Source: CAZZCN01 sp964652975
Lineage (GTDB): Bacteria > Bacillota > Clostridia > Saccharofermentanales > UBA5734
Length of the DNA stretch: 48,476 nt
NCBI GenBank assembly: GCA_964652975.1
Contig: CAZZCN010000013.1
Location: 1 to 48,476, forward strand
Direction of reading: 5' to 3'
Position 1 is the first letter of the stretch; the number at the start of each line of letters is the position of its first letter. The notes under the pieces were generated by a model. It searched no databases. It worked only from the letters and a program-made list of their open reading frames with translations, and had not been told where the DNA came from. A program made the translations under genes and the position numbers. Of this stretch, positions 25,479 to 33,399 are shown one piece after another.

Positions 25479-26873
25479 TTACTTTTTATTTAATGCTTCA
25501 TCAATTTTTGCCTGTATCTGGTTATTCACTGTTGCGATTGCAGAAGCCGGTGTCTGGTTGCCGACAACAACCTCTTCAAAAATATTCTGAGCGACAAGGG
25601 ATCCCAGTGATACAGCCAGATCGAGAGATGGTTGTTCAATAATACCATTTTTCATATCAACCAGAAAATCAACATCCTTCATATCAGTATAAGACTGTGC
25701 CAGCAAATTCTCTTTGTACTCGTTCAAATCAAATTCGTTGTACGCATCTCCGCGTGATTTGTCCCATGTTCTCTGTGCATACATCCAGAATTGTGCAATA
25801 TCGTCCGCAGGATAGTTCGTCTTTGTTGGTATCGCCCAGTAAACAAAAGAGGAGGTCGTGTTATAAATAATTTTTTTATCGTTAAAAGGCGCAATTGGTG
25901 CAGTGACAACTCCGAAATTTGTCATCCCCATTTTGATCAGACGAGCACCGCTTTGTGCATATGTAAACAGTACCTGTCCATCCAGGAATGCATTCTCTGC
26001 TTCATCCATCGCTTCCGGACCTTGAATCCATGTACCTACAAGCGAACTTTCCTTAGCCAGTTTTTGTATGAATTCCAGTACAGCAATGTTGTTCTTCTGG
26101 AAATCCTTGTGTGTGAACCCATTATAGTACTTGCCATCCGTTGGATCGAGTACTACTGTCTGCACTCCGTTTGACGAACCCAGTACTGTATCCAAATTAT
26201 AGATTGCTGCACCATAACGTTTCTTAGCTGCATCTGTTGCTGCTACACAGTAATCATAGAAAGCATTCCAATCCCACTTGCCTGCACGGGCCAGATCCTG
26301 GGGATCCGACAAATTCAAAGTTTTTAGCATTGTTCGATTGTAAAACAAATTGCCAGTCGGAAGTACAATGGGGCTTTTAGGATTAAGTCCGTAATAATGA
26401 CCATTGAATTGACACATACTCGTCATCCAGTGACTGCGTTCCTCCTCACTCATAGCATTCAGATACTTGTCAGTCTGTGTCAGCAAACCCTGGTTGATTA
26501 ATCCTACATTATTCCAGGAGTGCGATAAAATGATATCAGCATAAACGACTCCCGCCAGACTTTTTGATACGATTTTGCTGAAATGATCAGATTGAGTAGT
26601 AACAAGCCATTCCACTTCACAATTAAATTTCGTGCCAGCCTGTTTAAATGCATTATATAATGCATCTTCTCCGGTGGAATTACCGAGTTTGGGCTGTGAT
26701 GAGTCAGCCCAGGATGAAATGGTTATTTTGCCGCCTTTAAAATCCGCTGATGATTCATTACTGACTGTACTTGACGAACCAGTGGCTTTGTTTCCGCCAT
26801 TACAGGCTATAAATGAAAATGTCAGCAATAACGTCAGCACAATGCTTGTTCTATATAAATATTTATTTTTCAT
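25479..26873 (-). CDS. ABC transporter solute-binding lipoprotein
   Basis: The 464-aa lipoprotein has lipobox SFIAC (C24), a Ser-rich spacer, then a periplasmic-binding-like fold (GKITISSWADSSQPKLGN, NGHYYGLNPKSPIVLPTGNLFYN, AENAFLDGQVLFTYAQSGA). It likely captures oligosaccharide for one of the two permease pairs. ATG 26873 is chosen because AAAGGAG lies 10 nt upstream and it gives a normal lipoprotein leader; the frame extends 51 bp further upstream without reason. It follows the small surface protein by 43 bp. Confidence 0.88.
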   Translation of the reverse strand: MKNKYLYRTSIVLTLLLTFSFIACNGGNKATGSSSTVSNESSADFKGGKITISSWADSSQPKLGNSTGEDALYNAFKQAGTKFNCEVEWLVTTQSDHFSKIVSKSLAGVVYADIILSHSWNNVGLINQGLLTQTDKYLNAMSEEERSHWMTSMCQFNGHYYGLNPKSPIVLPTGNLFYNRTMLKTLNLSDPQDLARAGKWDWNAFYDYCVAATDAAKKRYGAAIYNLDTVLGSSNGVQTVVLDPTDGKYYNGFTHKDFQKNNIAVLEFIQKLAKESSLVGTWIQGPEAMDEAENAFLDGQVLFTYAQSGARLIKMGMTNFGVVTAPIAPFNDKKIIYNTTSSFVYWAIPTKTNYPADDIAQFWMYAQRTWDKSRGDAYNEFDLNEYKENLLAQSYTDMKDVDFLVDMKNGIIEQPSLDLAVSLGSLVAQNIFEEVVVGNQTPASAIATVNNQIQAKIDEALNKK

Positions 26874-26916
26874 ATTAGAGCTGCTCCTTTTCGTTTCGCA
26901 TTCAATATTCTGTTGC

Positions 26917-27864
26917 TTAGACACCCGGGGTGTTTTTCTTTCTGCGCATGATCACTATTCCTGTAATTGCAGTAGCTACCACAACAATAGCAATAACTAT
27001 AATCCACCAGGTGTTGTTTTTACCAGGCTTGTCTGGTACTGTGGAAGTATTTGAACTTGCACTGCTTTCGTTTACTGATGTTACTGTACTGCTGACAATT
27101 GAATCATCATTCGATGAAACTGACGATTCCGATAATGATGATGAAGAATTAGAATCCTCACTGATTACAATACTTTGCGATAACGATTTAGAGGATGTAC
27201 TACCACTTTTAACCGGTGTGCTTGTCACTGCGGTTGTTGGCTGACTGGATGCCGCAGCCGCAGTAGTGCCGCTTAATGTCAGGTGTGAGAACCCAATCCA
27301 GTTAGGTGTCCATTCAGCATAAGTTGCAATGGTCACATAAACATCTTTACCGCCTGACGCCCATTTACTTAAATCGAAAGAATATTCCTCGGTTGCGCTT
27401 GGAGGATTCGGTGTGACAGGCGGACTGATTGCCAATTTATCAGCATATTCTGTCCATTTTGTTCGATCAAATGAATAATTTTCTTTGAATACATAAATGT
27501 TCATCCAGTATTTTTGGGCCCATTGTTCTGCAGTAAAACCACCATCTTCATAAGTACCGATACGACCTACAAGATCAAGTTTCAATGATTGTATTTTTTC
27601 GTTTGTGGGAGCGGATACCTTATAAGTTATATATCCAACATAATATCCGTCTCCATTAGCTAAAAGTCCATCGCCACCTGAAAATTTCCAATGATCTTCC
27701 TCATATGCACCGATGGATTCAATGCCACCCCGATCTTTTACGAATCCTGAACGCAATGCGCTGAAATCCTTATTGATGAAAACCACATTACCTGTTGCAG
27801 ATACTGTTATTGCACTCATTGACAGTATAATAAGTGTCATCATGATTGCTAGATATTTCCTCAT
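26917..27864 (-). CDS. Membrane-anchored surface protein with one beta-sandwich domain
   Basis: The 315-aa protein has a signal peptide (cleavage near VSATG), a domain of about 170 residues, a Ser-rich stalk (about residues 205-275), a membrane helix and a basic tail (RRKKNTPGV). The domain shares its end pattern, FDLSKWASGGKDVYVTIATY then PNWIGFSHLTLS, with both repeats of the next upstream gene, so all three are homologous. No enzyme motif is seen; a carbohydrate-binding role at the cell surface is inferred from location and fold. Confidence 0.7.
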   Translation of the reverse strand: MRKYLAIMMTLIILSMSAITVSATGNVVFINKDFSALRSGFVKDRGGIESIGAYEEDHWKFSGGDGLLANGDGYYVGYITYKVSAPTNEKIQSLKLDLVGRIGTYEDGGFTAEQWAQKYWMNIYVFKENYSFDRTKWTEYADKLAISPPVTPNPPSATEEYSFDLSKWASGGKDVYVTIATYAEWTPNWIGFSHLTLSGTTAAAASSQPTTAVTSTPVKSGSTSSKSLSQSIVISEDSNSSSSLSESSVSSNDDSIVSSTVTSVNESSASSNTSTVPDKPGKNNTWWIIVIAIVVVATAITGIVIMRRKKNTPGV

Positions 27865-27955
27865 AAATTCATATTCCCGCCCTTCTTAAAGAATGCGAAA
27901 GTTCCCCGTACATTTGATTATTAAAAATATACCTTAGGATTCGCAGTTAAACAAT

Positions 27956-27988
27956 ATCCGTCCCGTGATTAACATCTCCGGGACGGAT
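27956..27988 (-). terminator. Hairpin after the tandem-domain surface gene
   Basis: ATCCGTCCCG (27956-27965) and CGGGACGGAT (27979-27988) form a perfect 10-bp GC-rich stem with a 13-nt loop, 16 bp after the stop at 28004. The T-run beyond it on the minus strand is weak (ATTGTTTAA). It may attenuate transcription, giving the surface gene more mRNA than the transporter genes downstream. Confidence 0.6.
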
Positions 27989-28003
27989 CATCCAATCACT
28001 ATT

Positions 28004-29329
28004 TTAGCATTTTTGCTTTTTGGAAGCAATCATCAAGGCTCCAATGCTGGTTGCAGCCAATATCATTTCCGCTATCGGAAGAGCGGCACCGGTATGTGGG
28101 TTGCCATCATCAGCTGTTTGGGTTGGAGTTACTGTTGGTGATGTTGTTGGTGTAACTGTTGGTGTAGCTGTTGGCTCAGCTATTTCTGTCGCAACTGCCG
28201 TCAAAGATAAGGTGCGATATCCAATCCACTCTGGCGAACCGGTGGTCATCTGCATAACGGAAACATAGATTTCTGTTTTTCCTGCTGCAGCTGAAGATAA
28301 ATCAAAATCGTGAATATCCACGTAGCTTCCTGAATTTGGCATAGTGCTGTCATATGCATTCTCAAAATGGATTGCTTCTGCACTCTTGCCACCTAGTTCT
28401 GACCCTACAGGCTGTGTATCATACACAAATACTCCGAAAAGATTCTCATTTTCATTATAATCGCATATTTTCCCGACAATCTGCAAATCTGCATCGCTGA
28501 ATTGTTTTCCTTCAGGTGCTGTCAGTTTCCAGGTAGTCCATGTGACGTTGTAGCCGTTTTTTGTGTATAACGTGTTCTTTCCATCCTGTAATCCAACTTG
28601 ATAGTTAGTACTTGCATCGACAGCTCCTAGCATCTCTGCAGTTATTGAAGTTGAAACAGGCATTGCTGTGAAGTCCAATTGAATTGATAGTCCGTCCTCG
28701 GAAACTATAAGAGAAGGACTTGGGATGTCTTCAATCACTGTTGTTAGTGAAAGACTGCGATATCCAATCCACTCTGGTGAACCGGTGGTCATCTGCATAA
28801 CGGAGACATAGATTTCTGTTTTTCCTGCTGCAGCTGAAGATAAATCGAAATCGTGAATATCCGCATAGTTTCCTGAATTTGGCATAGTGCTGTCATATGC
28901 ATTCTCAAAGTGGATTGCTTCTGCACTCTTACCACCTAGATCTGACCCTACAGGTTGTGTATCATACGCAAATACTCCGAAAAGATTCTCATTTTCATTA
29001 TAATCACATATTTTTCCGACAATCTTCAAATCTGCATCACTGAATCGCTTTCCTTGTGGTGCAGTCAGTTTCCATGTCATCCATGTGACGTTGTAGCCGT
29101 TTTTTGTGTATAATGTGTTCTGTCCGTCCTGTAATCCAACCTGATAGTTAGTACTTGCATCGACAGCTCCTAGCATCTCTGCAGTTATTGAAGTTGAAAC
29201 AGTCATTGTCGTGAAGTCTAAACTGACTGAAGGAGCTGTGGATTCCGCAAGTACACTGAATGAGAATAGTGAGATTACGCTGAGCATTACTAATGTGATA
29301 GTTAAATAAATTGATATGAGCTTTTTCAT
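28004..29329 (-). CDS. Wall-anchored surface protein with two near-identical domains
   Basis: The 441-aa protein has a signal peptide (cleavage near VLAES), two copies of a domain of about 156 residues spaced by 181 residues, a Thr/Pro stalk (TPTVTPTTSPTVTPTQT), then NPHTGAALPI, a membrane helix and SKKQKC. The C-terminus fits a variant NPxTG sortase signal. Each domain ends FDLSSAAAGKTEIYVSV then PEWIGYRSLSL, as in the neighbouring surface protein. Being the first gene of the locus and display-ready, it likely binds the target polysaccharide on the wall (inference). GGAGGAAAAGG lies just before ATG. Confidence 0.75.
   Translation of the reverse strand: MKKLISIYLTITLVMLSVISLFSFSVLAESTAPSVSLDFTTMTVSTSITAEMLGAVDASTNYQVGLQDGQNTLYTKNGYNVTWMTWKLTAPQGKRFSDADLKIVGKICDYNENENLFGVFAYDTQPVGSDLGGKSAEAIHFENAYDSTMPNSGNYADIHDFDLSSAAAGKTEIYVSVMQMTTGSPEWIGYRSLSLTTVIEDIPSPSLIVSEDGLSIQLDFTAMPVSTSITAEMLGAVDASTNYQVGLQDGKNTLYTKNGYNVTWTTWKLTAPEGKQFSDADLQIVGKICDYNENENLFGVFVYDTQPVGSELGGKSAEAIHFENAYDSTMPNSGSYVDIHDFDLSSAAAGKTEIYVSVMQMTTGSPEWIGYRTLSLTAVATEIAEPTATPTVTPTTSPTVTPTQTADDGNPHTGAALPIAEMILAATSIGALMIASKKQKC
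28214..29223. repeat. Two in-frame 467-bp copies, period 543 bp
   Basis: Segments 28214-28680 and 28757-29223 are nearly identical at DNA level and aligned without gaps over a constant 543-bp offset. Together they encode the two domains of the surface protein. The silent-site similarity means either a recent duplication or ongoing gene conversion. Confidence 0.85.
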
Positions 29330-29780
29330 TCCTTTTCCTCCTTGGATTGTTGTCTATGTGACTGGAAAACATTATTAATCTCCCAGCCCGGTTGAATATT
29401 CCAATGTTCCTGTCTGATTACTTTTTACACACTGTTATAAAGGTTATAAAGACTTTGTAACAATGCTTCAAAACAATTGTTGGTCGATTCCTTCCATCGA
29501 TTGGCTCTCCAGTGGTTATTGCAGACTGTTTGTCAATCCTAGGTTATCAACAAAGGGGATCTTGCAATGCCATACTGTTTAAAACGTCGCGGTGAAAGGC
29601 TCAGTATAAAAAGTCCTGTTCCACGGTGACATTTTGTCAAACAAATTAATTGTGATGCATGAAGATAATTGTGTTTATCATTGTCTATTTAGTTATAATA
29701 ACATACGTTTATCGACCTTTACCTATATTGTATATATTTTATTCATATGTCAATGTGCTATTAATATTTCCTATATCAAT
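29330..29780. other. Intergenic region upstream of the surface gene
   Basis: This 451-bp stretch separates the first gene of the sugar locus from the divergent regulatory repeats. It carries a GGAGG-type ribosome site for the minus-strand gene at its left end and a direct repeat TTATAAAG near 29434-29455. I see no convincing gene or RNA family. The promoter of the sugar locus must lie here, but no consensus pair stands out. Confidence 0.4.
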
Positions 29781-29840
29781 TTTTCATTAACGTTTTTGCT
29801 TTTTTATTAACGTTTTTGATTTTTCATTAACGTTTCTAAA
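29781..29840. promoter_or_regulatory. Three 20-bp direct repeats with AACGTT cores
   Basis: Units at 29781, 29801 and 29821 share TTTT(C/T)ATTAACGTTT with an exact 20-bp period, so each AACGTT palindrome falls on nearly the same helix face. They lie in the divergent region between the surface gene and the AraC gene and look like stacked regulator sites. Confidence 0.55.
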
Positions 29841-29899
29841 AAATTGATGTTCAATCCGATTGTGCGTAATATCTGTAAATGAAATATATTTTCTATGTA

Positions 29900-29999
29900 T
29901 TATGGTTATATTAAACATTTTTCAAAGGGATATATCAAGATTGTATTGTTGCGTATACATTCTATAATGTTGCATGCTAAAATAATGATTTTGATGTAT
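29900..29999. repeat. 100-bp operator-like block, copy 1
   Basis: This block matches 32961-33060 along its full 100 bp with no gaps and few substitutions. It contains two TGTTGC boxes (29947-29952 and 29968-29973) spaced 21 bp apart, typical of paired AraC-family half-sites. A TATAAT at 29997-30002 overlaps its right end and may be the -10 of the AraC gene, which starts 85 bp further on. Confidence 0.65.
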
Positions 30000-30083
30000 A
30001 ATGAAGTGGTGACGATCAGAATGGATAGCGGATGCAAACAATTCAGGCGGACCCCGTCAATTATAAAATAAGGAGACAACACA

Positions 30084-30977
30084 ATGGATAGTAGTAGTTT
30101 ACAGTTACTTCACAACTCTCTGGAACATATCCCGAACCCTCATATATGTATGTTACAGCTTGGTTGGGAAAAATGCCACCCGGGATATTCATATACAAAC
30201 TATAGAGATTTGTTTTTGGTGCATTTCATTCACTCTGGTGAAGGAACCCTCTCAATTCATGGTCATACTTATTCACTTCAAGCCAATGACATATTCTTGA
30301 TACGTCCTGGCGAAAAAGCAGTTTATACTGCAAGCCAGGAAAATCCCTGGCACTATTACTATTTTGCATTCAACGGAGTTTTTGCACCTGAACTCGTTCA
30401 GCGTACCGCATTTCGCGACAATCATTGCTGGTTCTCAATGAAGGATGGCCAGCTTGCTGATATGATTATCGAAGCCACAATAGGAATGGAAAGCAGTCGC
30501 GCCGCAGATTTGTATGCTCTTCAACAGTTTTTTCGCTTTATGGCTCTTATTGTCGACGACAGTGGACTATATGAGCCACATATGTCTCAAGCTCAACAAT
30601 ATGTGGCACAAGCGCAGCATTATATTCAAATCCAATATGCTCAACCCATCAGAGTTGCTGATATTGCCAAACGTTTGAACATCAACCGCAGTCATTTTTA
30701 TCGGATTTTCCGTGAATGTACCGGTATCAGTCCCGAAGAGTATATCGTGGATTACCGCCTTCAACAAGCAAAAAAATTGATGAGTGAGACTCAGTACCCG
30801 ATCAGTTATATTTCACAATCTGTAGGATTCAATAGCTATTCAAATTTTTATACCATGTTTGCAAGAATAAATGCCTGTTCACCAAATGCATATCGTCAGC
30901 AGCAAAATTATATTGATATAAATGAGGATTCCGGATTTTTTCAAAGCTCGTTTCCTATAAAAGAGCATTCACATTAA
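30084..30977 (+). CDS. AraC-family transcriptional regulator
   Basis: The 297-aa protein has an N-terminal cupin-like sugar-sensing domain (FLVHFIHSGEGTLSIHGHTY, DIFLIRPGEKAVYTA) and a C-terminal pair of helix-turn-helix motifs (IRVADIAKRLNINRSHFYRI, then the family signature through YPISYISQSVGFNSYSNFY). AAGGAG sits 8 nt before ATG. Divergent from the sugar locus, it is the obvious activator of the 7-29 kb operon and perhaps of the wall-anchored hydrolase at 31.5-32.9 kb, since both are near the same 100-bp block. Its inducer is presumably an imported oligosaccharide (inference). Confidence 0.9.
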   Translation: MDSSSLQLLHNSLEHIPNPHICMLQLGWEKCHPGYSYTNYRDLFLVHFIHSGEGTLSIHGHTYSLQANDIFLIRPGEKAVYTASQENPWHYYYFAFNGVFAPELVQRTAFRDNHCWFSMKDGQLADMIIEATIGMESSRAADLYALQQFFRFMALIVDDSGLYEPHMSQAQQYVAQAQHYIQIQYAQPIRVADIAKRLNINRSHFYRIFRECTGISPEEYIVDYRLQQAKKLMSETQYPISYISQSVGFNSYSNFYTMFARINACSPNAYRQQQNYIDINEDSGFFQSSFPIKEHSH

Positions 30978-31182
30978 GATAAATCGCCTTTACCTCAACT
31001 CCTGTTTTGAAAACAAATACTGCCTCCACCATGGACTGCACCTTAACCTTTTCTATTAGCCTGCGGAATAAGTCCTCATCAAATTTAATAAGTGTGGTAT
31101 CCTGCTGGGTTAAATATTGTCTGTATAATGGTACAATGGGGGTCGCGTAGTTGCGTATTTTATATACTGGTAAAGCACACAA
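30955..31182 (-). pseudogene. Serine recombinase 3' remnant
   Basis: The 75-codon frame contains TTLIKFDEDLFRRLIEKVKV and VFVFKTGVEV, the characteristic C-terminal end of Clostridia large serine recombinases. Nothing of the catalytic or zinc-ribbon regions remains upstream. It converges with the AraC gene and overlaps its last 23 bp. It is unlikely to be functional and marks an old element insertion. Confidence 0.65.
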
Positions 31183-31400
31183 AATATATAGATAGTGAAC
31201 CAGCTTAACTTTGTATTATGCTATTATAATGAGATACTGGATCTTTCTACTATTTCTAAAACAATATCATTTATGTTTTTTTCATCTGTAAAAATTTTCA
31301 CTTCTGTTATTTCTGTATCAAATGCAGTTAAGCTTTTGTCAATGTTCTGTGCTGCTCAAAATAACACAATTTTACACAGTTTATCCAGATTAGCTACAAT

Positions 31401-31441
31401 AAAAATACGCCTTGATAAAGCAATGAAGGCTTTTCAAGGCG
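31401..31441 (-). terminator. Terminator of the wall-anchored hydrolase gene
   Basis: On the minus strand CGCCTTGA (plus 31434-31441) pairs with TCAAGGCG (plus 31408-31415) across an 18-nt loop, followed by TATTTTTAT. It lies about 50 bp after the stop at 31493. The remaining sequence between 31183 and 31400 shows no credible gene. Confidence 0.7.
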
Positions 31442-31492
31442 CAAATTATTTTGTTTTAATTGTATCTATTTTTATTAGTTAAAATATAGCTT

Positions 31493-32866
31493 TCAGGCTT
31501 TGCGTTTTCTTCTTTTGATTCGCATAAGAAGCCCCGCTGAGCTAATTATGCCGACTAATGCCACTAATATGCCTGTATCTCCTGTTCCAGGGTTATTGCT
31601 TCCATTTGCATTGCTGCTTGCAGAGCCGTTAGCGCTCGTAGTGCTAGAAGATGAAGCAATAGCAGAGCTTGCATCCGAAGTTAAATCTGTTAAATAAATA
31701 TCCCCGTCTTCGTCATTTAATGTAAAAGACGTGCCTATCTGCCCTGTGGCAACGCTTTTTCTGTTTTCAGCAAAGGTTATTGTTTTAGTACCGTTGCTCA
31801 TAGGATTATATATAGCTGTACCATTTGTAAATTCTCTCTGCCATGCGTTATCGGACCGTTTATAGCCTGCCGCTGTTGGTGTTCCTAAGGGAGCATCCCA
31901 GAACGAATACCAGTCATGAGCATGGCTCCATGTATCAGCAAATAAGCAGTAACCGTCACCATGAGTTAGGCTAAGTGTTGTTGTGGCTCTCATTCTATTT
32001 AATTCATTTCTGCTTGAAATTGGCCAAGTTTCTATACAATTAACCCTTGGTTCACGAAGCTCGGTATTAGCCCAGCGTAGGGTATTAGAGATTTTCTTCC
32101 ATTCTGCGCTATTGGCACTGCGATTGGACTCCATAAATAGGCCGTTTATATAGGGAGCAATATTTGGCCTTGTGTCCATATTGCTGTTTACTATTAAAAG
32201 CTTATCATTACCTATAGCGGTTCTTATTCCTTTTATCAAATCTATTCGGTTAGGGTCAGTATCGCAGTTGCCGAACTGATCCCACCCGAAGCAATCGATC
32301 AAAACGCCATCCAAAAAGTCAAGGTTTGCAACAGCGGCGCACTGGGTGGCTATTTGCGCTCTAAGATCTGGATTGTTGAAGTCCTCTATATACATATTAT
32401 ATGCCATCATTTTGTTGCCGTTTTCATCTCTCATCCAGAAAGGGCTATCATCCGGAAAATATCCTTCCCATGCAACAAAATATCTTATTTCAACAAGAAG
32501 TACCATATTGGGATTCTTTTCACGAAGGTTGTTCGCATAAGTTCTGGCATTTTTTATGCTGTCTTCAGTAAACGCTGTTCCAAGACCTTCATAACTACTG
32601 TTCCACTGCAGACCAAAGCTACCTATACCTCCCCAATACAGATCGTGTTTAGCTTCATTAGAAGCTATATCTGAAGTTATTCCAGGCCCTGCTGTGGCTG
32701 CGTTCCACGCCTGAAAAACAGATGGAAAATCACGATTATCCATCCTGGTTTGAATAGGGCTTGCTTCTGCGCTGGAAAAAATTAAACCACTAGCCATAGT
32801 CATTACTAAAAAGCAGAATGCAATTACAATTGAAAAAAATTTGCTCCCTTTTCTTTTAAAAGTCAT
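31493..32866 (-). CDS. Wall-anchored putative glycoside hydrolase (GHL15-like)
   Basis: The 457-aa protein has a signal peptide (cleavage near SSAEAS), a barrel-like catalytic region (NMVLLVEIRYFVAWEGYFPD, DFNNPDLRAQIA, LDFLDGVLIDCFGWDQFGN), a Ser-rich stalk, then NPGTGDTG, a membrane helix and RIKRRKRKA. The LDGVLIDCFG and EDFNNP patterns resemble hypothetical glycosyl hydrolase family 15 (GHL15) proteins; activity is unproven. NPGTGD plus helix plus basic tail is a sortase-type anchor. AAGGAG lies 8 nt before ATG. The duplicated 100-bp operator block lies 95-194 bp upstream, tying it to the AraC regulon (inference). Confidence 0.75.
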   Translation of the reverse strand: MTFKRKGSKFFSIVIAFCFLVMTMASGLIFSSAEASPIQTRMDNRDFPSVFQAWNAATAGPGITSDIASNEAKHDLYWGGIGSFGLQWNSSYEGLGTAFTEDSIKNARTYANNLREKNPNMVLLVEIRYFVAWEGYFPDDSPFWMRDENGNKMMAYNMYIEDFNNPDLRAQIATQCAAVANLDFLDGVLIDCFGWDQFGNCDTDPNRIDLIKGIRTAIGNDKLLIVNSNMDTRPNIAPYINGLFMESNRSANSAEWKKISNTLRWANTELREPRVNCIETWPISSRNELNRMRATTTLSLTHGDGYCLFADTWSHAHDWYSFWDAPLGTPTAAGYKRSDNAWQREFTNGTAIYNPMSNGTKTITFAENRKSVATGQIGTSFTLNDEDGDIYLTDLTSDASSAIASSSSTTSANGSASSNANGSNNPGTGDTGILVALVGIISSAGLLMRIKRRKRKA

Positions 32867-32960
32867 ATTAACAGCTCCTTAATTATTAAGTGCTTAAATA
32901 CCATTCTTAATTATTCTTAAGAATATTTATATCACACCTATTATTTAGTTAATTATATAC

Positions 32961-33060
32961 TTATGCTTATATTAAACATTTTTTTGATGGATATATCAAG
33001 ATTGCATTGTTGCGTATACATTCTATTATGTTGCATGCTAAAATATTAATTTTGATGTAT
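32961..33060. repeat. 100-bp operator-like block, copy 2
   Basis: Gap-free match to 29900-29999, in the same orientation, again with TGTTGC boxes 21 bp apart (33008-33013 and 33029-33034). Here it precedes the wall-anchored hydrolase gene on the minus strand. Similarity stops exactly where the integrase remnant begins, so its right edge is a rearrangement junction. Confidence 0.7.
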
Positions 33061-33330
33061 TTATCCAAATTTTTACCGTCGCAAAGAAATCTAAGCGCTA
33101 ACACTATTAAATCGTACAGAGACACTTTCCTGCTGTTCCTTATTTATTGCCAGGAGCAGGAAGGTATAAAAACAGAAAAGCTTTATTTGGCAAGTATAAG
33201 TGACAGAATGATCTTGTCATATCTGGACTGGATTGAAACAAACCGTAGATGCTGCATTGCCACCAGAAACCAAAGGCTTGCAGCCATGCATGCCTTTTTC
33301 CGGCATGTGCAAGCAGAGACTCCGAAGGGA
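33055..33330 (+). pseudogene. Tyrosine integrase N-terminal remnant
   Basis: The frame encodes NLSANTIKSYRDTFLLFLIY, then ILSYLDWIETNRRCCIATRN and RLAAMHAFFRHVQAETP, the SAM-like DNA-binding domain of XerC/D-type site-specific integrases. The catalytic domain (R...HxxR...Y) is missing: homology ends at the first REP copy near 33330. The extreme N-terminus also seems lost at the 100-bp block. It is a fragment cut at both sides. Confidence 0.75.
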
Positions 33331-33347
33331 TGGCAAGGGGATGGCAA

Positions 33348-33393
33348 GGGGACGTTTCGTTTGCCACGATGGCAAGGGGACGTTTCGTTTGGC
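33348..33393 (-). repeat. Two REP-like motifs left of the RAYT gene
   Basis: Copies at 33348-33365 and 33376-33393 read GGGGACGTTTCGTTTGCC and, in the second, GGC at the end. They are reverse complements of the motif in the large array. The left copy abuts the integrase remnant; the right copy lies 6 bp from the transposase stop. Confidence 0.85.
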
Positions 33394-33399
33394 TTGTTT

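Noticed and set aside
29330..29780. Possible structured RNA or small gene in the long divergent region
   Set aside because: I looked for tRNA, riboswitch and terminator patterns on both strands and found none that I could support.
31195..31482. 95-codon plus-strand frame
   Set aside because: No ribosome site or family resemblance, and it covers the terminator of the minus-strand hydrolase gene.
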